A stretch of DNA of 64,000 nt, from NCBI GenBank assembly GCA_031278455.1, contig JAITKJ010000016.1, forward strand, positions 1 through 64,000, given 5' to 3'. This stretch comes from Puniceicoccales bacterium (GTDB taxonomy: Bacteria; Verrucomicrobiota; Verrucomicrobiia; Opitutales; JAIRLM01). The position numbers and the translations under genes were made by a program. The notes beneath the pieces were generated by a model. It was not told where the DNA came from. It ran no database searches and saw nothing but the letters and a program-made list of their open reading frames with translations. Position 1 is the first letter of the stretch; each line of letters opens with the position of its first letter. Of this stretch, positions 57,843-64,000 are shown piece after piece.

Positions 57843-59414
57843 TCATTGAGGACTGGTTTTTTCGTGAATCGCATAATTGAGCAAACGGTATTGCATGGCC
57901 TCAATAAGGTGTCGTGTATCCACGCATTCCGTTCCTTCTAGGTCGGCGATGGTCTGTGCAACGCGAAGAATTTTCCCATAGGCCCTAGCGGACAGGGCAC
58001 CGTTATCCATCGCCTGCCGCAAAAGCGACTGTTCCTGCTCTCCGAGTGGACAAAAGCGACGCAGCTGGTTTTCGCCCAACCGGGCGTTACATGAAAACGT
58101 ATGATTTTTGTACCGAAAAATTTGCACCTGCCTAGCTCGTTCGACGCGCTCGCGAATTTGCTCCGACGTTGCCCGTAGCGTATTTTGAGTTTCCGTGAGT
58201 GCGGCCGCTGGCACCGGTGGAACTTCAATGTGCAAATCAATGCGATCCAGAAGCGGACCGCTAATTTTGCCCAAGTATTCCTGAATTTGCCGTTGGGAAC
58301 AGCGGCAGCGATGGATTTTTGATCCGTAGTAACCACATGGGCAGGGATTCATGGCGGCAATGAGAGTAAATTCGCAAGGAAATTTTACCTTTCCGAAACT
58401 GCGGGAGATGACAATTTTACCGCTATCCATTGGCTGCCGCAGGGACTCCAAGGTCGTACGAGAAAATTCCGCCAATTCGTCCAGAAACAACACGCCATGG
58501 TGGGCAAGGGAAATTTCTCCTGGATGGGGATTACTGCCACCACCAACTAAACCAACCCGACTAATTGTGTGATGGGGTGCGCGAAACGGCCGGGAAAAAT
58601 GTCGAATTTCTTCCCCGTGCATCTGCCCCGCCGCCGAATAAATACCAACAATATCAATAAATTCCTCCGTCGTCGGCAGAGGCATGATGGTCGGAATGCG
58701 TTGAGCAAGCATGGATTTGCCGACGCCGGGGCTGCCAATCATGAGCATGTTATGTCCGCCCGCCACGGCAATTTCGGCCACTCGCTTGACTCGCTCCTGG
58801 CCAACGATGTCGGAAAAATCCAATAGTTCCAGATTTGCGGGCTGATTATGATCAAATTTGGTGTTCCGCACGAATGCCTTGGTTTCCCGCTGTGCCTGCG
58901 CGTTGAGTCCCAACAATCTGATTGCTTCGGCCAATGTTTCAACTCCATAGATTTCCGCGCCGTCGATTAGGGCCGCCTCACGGGCTGATTCTAATGGAAG
59001 CAAAACGGCCCGCCTGCCCATGTGTCGTGCCTGAATGGCCAGTGCGATAGCTCCGCGAATGGGCAAAATACGTCCAGATAAACTCAATTCCCCGGCAACG
59101 AGAAAATCATCGCCACATTCCACGGAAATTTGACCACTCGCCCAAAGCATGCCCAGCGCGATGGGGAGATCATAAATGGGACCTTCCTTGCGCATGTTCC
59201 CGGGAGATAGGTTTATGGTCGTCCGAGTGTGTGGGAGTTTGAATTTGCTGCTTTGCAGGGCAGAGCAAACACGGTCCAAAGATTCCTTCACCGCTGCGTC
59301 AGGGAGTCCAACAAGCACGAAACGCAATTCTCCACGCTCGCCCATGTTGATTTCAATTTCAACGGGATAGGAATTAACCCCCCAGAGCGCACCGGAATGA
59401 ATTGTCGACAACAT
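57843..59414 (-). CDS. comM: ComM/YifB-family Mg-chelatase-like AAA ATPase
   Basis: HNMLMIGSPGVGKSMLAQRIPTIMP, RPFRAPHHTIS, GGGSNPHPGEISLAHHGVLFLDELAEF, NPCPCGYYG. Confidence 0.96.
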   Translation of the reverse strand: MLSTIHSGALWGVNSYPVEIEINMGERGELRFVLVGLPDAAVKESLDRVCSALQSSKFKLPHTRTTINLSPGNMRKEGPIYDLPIALGMLWASGQISVECGDDFLVAGELSLSGRILPIRGAIALAIQARHMGRRAVLLPLESAREAALIDGAEIYGVETLAEAIRLLGLNAQAQRETKAFVRNTKFDHNQPANLELLDFSDIVGQERVKRVAEIAVAGGHNMLMIGSPGVGKSMLAQRIPTIMPLPTTEEFIDIVGIYSAAGQMHGEEIRHFSRPFRAPHHTISRVGLVGGGSNPHPGEISLAHHGVLFLDELAEFSRTTLESLRQPMDSGKIVISRSFGKVKFPCEFTLIAAMNPCPCGYYGSKIHRCRCSQRQIQEYLGKISGPLLDRIDLHIEVPPVPAAALTETQNTLRATSEQIRERVERARQVQIFRYKNHTFSCNARLGENQLRRFCPLGEQEQSLLRQAMDNGALSARAYGKILRVAQTIADLEGTECVDTRHLIEAMQYRLLNYAIHEKTSPQ

Positions 59415-59533
59415 AATTAAAATAATAACCCATTGCCCGCAAAACTGGAAACAACTTTCTAAAAAGTTGCCATAAAAGCTATATTTTCTTAAAGCTTGCT
59501 TATGTTGCGCAACGGCATAAAATAATATTAACT

Positions 59534-61171
59534 ATGGGCTCTATACATGGTCGGTATGATAGATTTGCATCTGCGTTTATTAACCAAAATAATGAACTAG
59601 CTCTTTCTTCAGCGGGTGGATTAGGGCTTACTTCACCAACGAAAATGCTGCAACGAAAAACAGAATCCATTATCCCTAAAAACATGACCAAGGAATTGTT
59701 CGCAGAATTTTTGATGACCGAAAGAGGCTATAGTTCCATGGCCGTTGCCATGAAACACGTGCCCCACTTCGGTTTCACTCAAAGAAATGTGTGTAAAAGA
59801 ATTCAGAAGACACTGCAAAATGATCAGTCGCATTTAGTAGATCTTTCAACGGCACAGGTCGGACTGGGCAAACGAAACACTGTCGAAAACTCACAAAAAA
59901 AACCACCGTCACACACTCATGGTGGGCCATTTAGTAAGCTGAGGCGGTTATTTAAGTTCGCTGGGCCGACTAAATCGAGCCTTATATCTGAACTTAAGAG
60001 CGAGAGACGTACGTCTGCTGTACAAAAATACGATCTTGCGGGTTTGGCTATGATCGGCGCACGAGAGATGGAAAAGGCTGGCGTCTCGGCCTCGACAGGC
60101 CGTTTGGATCACGATAGAATTATTCAAAGAGAGTTTACAAATTCATTGAAGCATATGACCGAATTTCTTGGTAGGCAACAGCCAGATGTTCGCGAAAAGA
60201 TTCTCAAAGCCCTAGCATCCAAAGATTGTACGGCGATTATGGGGTTTCTACTCAACGCTGCGAGGATGAATTTAGATTCTACCGAAACAAGTAAAATATT
60301 CAATAGCCTTGCAACTGCCTTGAAGTCTCGAAATCGCCAATTAGCCATATCATTTATCGTGCAGCGCCAGGAAATGCAACTTCCAATAAGTAATACTTTT
60401 CTAGATGATTTATGCCTGAAGCCGACATCGAGTCGTTCGTATATCAATTTTAATGCTGAAGAACTCATTCAGTCCAATGAAAGAATGAAAGTGAATTCGT
60501 CGTTTGGTAGCGAGCACGAATTAAAAGAAAAAATTATCACCTTTTTGGATGGTCCTGAGGTTGGAGGAAAAAATTTTTTCACCGATGCAAACTTTGAAGA
60601 AAAACTGGAGGCGGTAGCTGAAAAGCTTGTGGGTCTTACGTTATTCATTGATATGTCAAGAAATTTCCAGTATTGGGAATTAGCATTTGGCGAACGAAAA
60701 ATTAGCTTGGATGGTTGTCCCCGCGAAGTTGGTGGAGCGGTGAAATTTTTTTTGAGAAAACTGAAAGATTCTGGACTTACGCCAGAGGCGTCACTTAACG
60801 CATTGAAATCAATTTGCCGTTATGGCTGGGTGCAAGGAGAGTCCGCAAGGCCTCTAGTGAGCCACTCTGAGGTATTAATGGAATCCGGCGAGGACAACTG
60901 TAATATTAACGTGTTCGTGCTACCAAACATAATTGCTGGAGGAAAAACTAAATTTGAGTTTTCAAATACTGGGAATATAAGAGTGACATCGCAGTTTACT
61001 ATCGACAGCACACTCATGACTTGCAAAGATAATATACGTCGCTTGGAAAATGATACAGACAAACCGAACGTTGACCTAGCGACCTCATACGCTATTGGAT
61101 TTACGTCAATTGAATGTACGCCAGAAGGGGGGCACACCATATTGGATTCTATGCTGGCTCTTCGTATTTGA
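59534..61171 (+). CDS. Hypothetical 545 aa soluble protein (orphan)
   Basis: Long uninterrupted ORF; no family recognised. Confidence 0.65.
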   Translation: MGSIHGRYDRFASAFINQNNELALSSAGGLGLTSPTKMLQRKTESIIPKNMTKELFAEFLMTERGYSSMAVAMKHVPHFGFTQRNVCKRIQKTLQNDQSHLVDLSTAQVGLGKRNTVENSQKKPPSHTHGGPFSKLRRLFKFAGPTKSSLISELKSERRTSAVQKYDLAGLAMIGAREMEKAGVSASTGRLDHDRIIQREFTNSLKHMTEFLGRQQPDVREKILKALASKDCTAIMGFLLNAARMNLDSTETSKIFNSLATALKSRNRQLAISFIVQRQEMQLPISNTFLDDLCLKPTSSRSYINFNAEELIQSNERMKVNSSFGSEHELKEKIITFLDGPEVGGKNFFTDANFEEKLEAVAEKLVGLTLFIDMSRNFQYWELAFGERKISLDGCPREVGGAVKFFLRKLKDSGLTPEASLNALKSICRYGWVQGESARPLVSHSEVLMESGEDNCNINVFVLPNIIAGGKTKFEFSNTGNIRVTSQFTIDSTLMTCKDNIRRLENDTDKPNVDLATSYAIGFTSIECTPEGGHTILDSMLALRI

Positions 61172-61293
61172 AAATTGCAAGGAGTCCATTGTGCGTTGAT
61201 TTCAGTTTATGCGATACGCGACAAGATGGCGGAATTGGCATAGAAAAATAAGAAAAACGACATGCTGATTTTATGCAAGACGCTTTGATCGGT

Positions 61294-63687
61294 TTATTTT
61301 TTTTTATTAAGCTCAACATCAATCAATTGCTCGTATTTGTCGTAAATTTCCTTTCTCGCAGTTTCTATTGCTTCTGCAGCGCTTTCTCCGCTTTTTATCT
61401 TCTCTTCCACTTTTTGTTTGAACTGCGCTGGATAGGTCTCACAACACTCTGAGTTGATTTTTTTTGCAATCTCTGTTTGCGACAACCCAGTTTTCCGAGC
61501 TTTTTGCTTTATCCACACGTCGCGGCGGTGTATTTCCGTCAGCATCGCTCGGGCAATAATGTCTCTATTTTCTTCCGAAATAGCGCCAAGGGTATAACTT
61601 GTTATTATGTTGTTAATTTTTCCGTGTGTGCTGTATTCGTTTTGTTGATCCTGCGCTAATTTTTCGAGTATTTCCCGATCCTGTGTCGCTAGGATTACTC
61701 GTGCAGCCTCGTATTTCTCTGTTGGTGTGCCATCATTACTAGACGCATGTAGTGCATCCTTTAACCTCATGCTGTATGTTGAGACATACTTATTTTTTAT
61801 TTCCTTTTCTGCCTTTGCCGGCGTAATATCAGTACCATATTGCAAGTTGATTTCATCGCAAACCTGACCAAGTTCGGTCTTGTGATTTCGTTCTGCGACA
61901 TACGCATTAATCCCAATGTCGATTATTTCCTGTTCCTTTTGGCGAAGATCCTTTCTTATTTTTTCAATGTCTGCATCCTCTAGCTTACCTTTCTCCTTCA
62001 GCTTTGCTTGTAATGCAGCCTTGTATTCGGCGAGGTGGTCCCATTGGGGAGATTTAGTGTAGGCACGTATTTCTTGTTCTGCCAAATTTATTCCACTGAG
62101 CCCCAATACCAAGTGGCCTTTTTCTCCTTTGGCTTTAGATAGCCTAGCGTGTTGTTCAATTTGCCATTTTTTCTGACGCTTCTTTTCGAGTATGAGCTGC
62201 TTGGCGATCAATTCCCTATCTTCACAATCTGCAAGTTTATACTCGTGCTCAATTTTTTCAATCTCAACGTTTATTTTTTCATCTCTTTTCTGACACGCCG
62301 CAGTTTTGGTGGCGTCAAGTGCAGCACTGTCTGCGCGACGAAGTTGTTCGGCTGCCCCTGCCACATTCCCGCCGTTGGAGTGCATCGCCTCTTTGAGTCG
62401 TTTGTGATAATTGCCACCGCCTTTTAATTTTTTTTCAACGGCTTCCTGTGTTATGCTCAGCGCTTCCTGGTCATTTATGCGGTCAATTTCAGTTTGGAGA
62501 GTTTCATCATGTTCTTTTTTGGCCTTTAGTATTTCTTCGGCCTTATCGTCTGGTACGCCGTGCATTGATTTTATTTCTTCAAGCTGGTTCACGTGGGCGC
62601 GCTTGCTTACAATTTCTGGCTCTATTTGTGCGCGAAATTCTGCTTCTTTTGTTTGCAATAAAGTTTTTTTCCCGTCCTCTGAAGCATCGTTATATTCGGA
62701 AGATTTTTTGAATTCTTCAAGTTTTTCATTCACTTGGCGTTCTATCTCGCGTTTGTCCGCGGAGAGATCAGATGATTCTTTTATGCGGCCGTGGATCTTT
62801 CCTGCGATAACTTCGATACCTTTCATGACGAAGAGAGCTCCGGCGCCCAACACCAAAAGAAGTATAGTGCCTATGGCGAAGATGCCATCACTTAAAACAA
62901 GCAACAAGACAATGACCAGAACAACCGCAATAACCACGAGAACTTCCTTCCAGTGTGCTTTGAACCAGTTTCCGATTTTTGACATTACGCCCGATTTTTC
63001 GATTCCAGCTTCGATATCAGCGGGCTGCGTATCCACATGCGATATGAGCGACTGATCCGTTGCCGGGTTAGCACTTGTCTCTTGTGTATTTATTTCGGTT
63101 GTGCCGTCTATCGAAACGGTATCAGCAGCCGTTTTTTTGCTTTGATCAATTTCTTCGACTGGCGCGGCTTCGCCTGATGGATCGATTTTTTCTGCTGAAC
63201 CAGCCCCGGCTGTTGAATCAGATTTCAGTGCTGAATCAGATTTCTTGGCTGGACTAGTTTCTTCTGCTGGCGTACTTTCTGGTTTGTTATGTTTGAATGC
63301 TGCGGTGGCACAAATAGCCGCTTTTACACACGACGCAATTCCAATCACGGACACAATTGCTATTATCGAAAAAAGTACAGCTCCAGCTGCATACGAAAAG
63401 AAATATGCGATGTTTGCAAATAGAACACAGATAAGGGCAATTGATACAACTGCAACCAGTGCGTACCCAATCGCTTTCACGATTCTTAAAGGCTTTGAAG
63501 TGGTCGTTTTTACATCATCAAGCGCATCGTTAAATTTACCAGCTACCCAATCTTTAGCCTTAGTTGTTTTTTGTTTAACGCCATCCCAGGCGCTACTCAA
63601 ATATGAAGTCCCTCCGGTCGGAGCAGCTTGAATACTCACAGAAATAATTTTACTTTTCAGGGAATAACTTCGCAAGAAGATTACCAC
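61294..63687 (-). CDS. Two-lobed membrane / coiled-coil protein with internal repeats
   Basis: Two hydrophobic lobes (ALVAVVSIALICVLFANIAYFFSYAAGAVLFSIIAIV; EVLVVIAVVLVIVLLLVLSDGIFAIGTILLLVLGAGALFVM), charged repeats after. Confidence 0.75.
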   Translation of the reverse strand: MVIFLRSYSLKSKIISVSIQAAPTGGTSYLSSAWDGVKQKTTKAKDWVAGKFNDALDDVKTTTSKPLRIVKAIGYALVAVVSIALICVLFANIAYFFSYAAGAVLFSIIAIVSVIGIASCVKAAICATAAFKHNKPESTPAEETSPAKKSDSALKSDSTAGAGSAEKIDPSGEAAPVEEIDQSKKTAADTVSIDGTTEINTQETSANPATDQSLISHVDTQPADIEAGIEKSGVMSKIGNWFKAHWKEVLVVIAVVLVIVLLLVLSDGIFAIGTILLLVLGAGALFVMKGIEVIAGKIHGRIKESSDLSADKREIERQVNEKLEEFKKSSEYNDASEDGKKTLLQTKEAEFRAQIEPEIVSKRAHVNQLEEIKSMHGVPDDKAEEILKAKKEHDETLQTEIDRINDQEALSITQEAVEKKLKGGGNYHKRLKEAMHSNGGNVAGAAEQLRRADSAALDATKTAACQKRDEKINVEIEKIEHEYKLADCEDRELIAKQLILEKKRQKKWQIEQHARLSKAKGEKGHLVLGLSGINLAEQEIRAYTKSPQWDHLAEYKAALQAKLKEKGKLEDADIEKIRKDLRQKEQEIIDIGINAYVAERNHKTELGQVCDEINLQYGTDITPAKAEKEIKNKYVSTYSMRLKDALHASSNDGTPTEKYEAARVILATQDREILEKLAQDQQNEYSTHGKINNIITSYTLGAISEENRDIIARAMLTEIHRRDVWIKQKARKTGLSQTEIAKKINSECCETYPAQFKQKVEEKIKSGESAAEAIETARKEIYDKYEQLIDVELNKKK

Positions 63688-63693
63688 TTATTC

Positions 63694-64000
63694 GTGAATG
63701 AGGCGAACTTTAACGAAGATTGCTTGAAGGACGGCAGTGTTCATCTGCCTGAAGAGCTGTTCCGTTTTCTGGAAAATACATTTCCGGCGAGGCTTTGTGT
63801 GGCATGTTCTGGCGGAAGCGATTCCGTGGCGCTTTTGGTTCTGTTATGCAAAGAAGCATCGCTGCGCGACCGGTTGATCGTTTTGCACTTCAACCACAGG
63901 ACACGCGGAAATACCTCCGATGGCGATGCTGATTTTGTCAAAAATTTTGCCAGTGCCGCACATGTGCCAATCGTTGTTGGTCATCTGAATGACGATACAC
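63694..64000 (+). CDS. tilS: tRNA(Ile)-lysidine synthase, N-terminal part (runs off window)
   Basis: ARLCVACSGGSDSVALLVLLCKEASLRDRLIVLHFNHRTRGNTSDGDADFV; PP-loop SGGSDS. Confidence 0.9.
   Translation, partial: MNEANFNEDCLKDGSVHLPEELFRFLENTFPARLCVACSGGSDSVALLVLLCKEASLRDRLIVLHFNHRTRGNTSDGDADFVKNFASAAHVPIVVGHLNDDT

Noticed and set aside
1-64000. CRISPR arrays, rRNA genes, restriction-modification or toxin-antitoxin systems
   Set aside because: No regularly spaced direct repeats, rRNA sequence, or recognisable R-M/TA gene pair was seen

Overview
This 64 kb window looks like a chromosome segment of a host-associated, probably anaerobic Gram-negative bacterium of PVC type (Verrucomicrobiota/Chlamydiota-like). 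The lineage is inferred from gene content only.

The left edge (1-~2.2 kb) is the end of an integrative element: a tyrosine integrase, CCCCAAAA inverted repeats and a displaced tRNA-Lys 3' fragment. A wrecked IS630-type transposase follows.

Most of the rest is housekeeping: mreC, rpmI-rplT-pheS, hemW, prmC, cca, pgk, nrdD, cysS, a TyrP/Mtr-type permease, lpxK, rho, dinB, rsmH-ftsL, rpoN, uspA, mlaE, gph, trpS, nifJ, gpsA, comM, tilS and three intact tRNAs.

Interspersed is a set of host-interaction (effector-like) candidates:
- an LcrH/SycD-type type III secretion chaperone;
- two proteins with C-terminal J-domains;
- a patatin with an N-terminal membrane hairpin;
- a signal-peptide-bearing adenylate-kinase-like protein;
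- an LRR-like protein with a (Pro-Glu/Lys)n linker and a cryptic C-terminal tyrosine-phosphatase-like domain (HCNGGIGRGP);
- a 3104-aa DUF3638/DUF3645-like giant ATPase with a C-terminal membrane hairpin;
- an array of small membrane-hairpin paralogues that includes a decaying copy;
- a 797-aa two-lobed membrane/coiled-coil protein with an internal duplication.

The phosphatase-like gene and the giant ATPase gene share a duplicated ~85 bp upstream segment. That pair and its shared leader is the most interesting candidate system here. All functional calls come from reading the sequence, without database searches.
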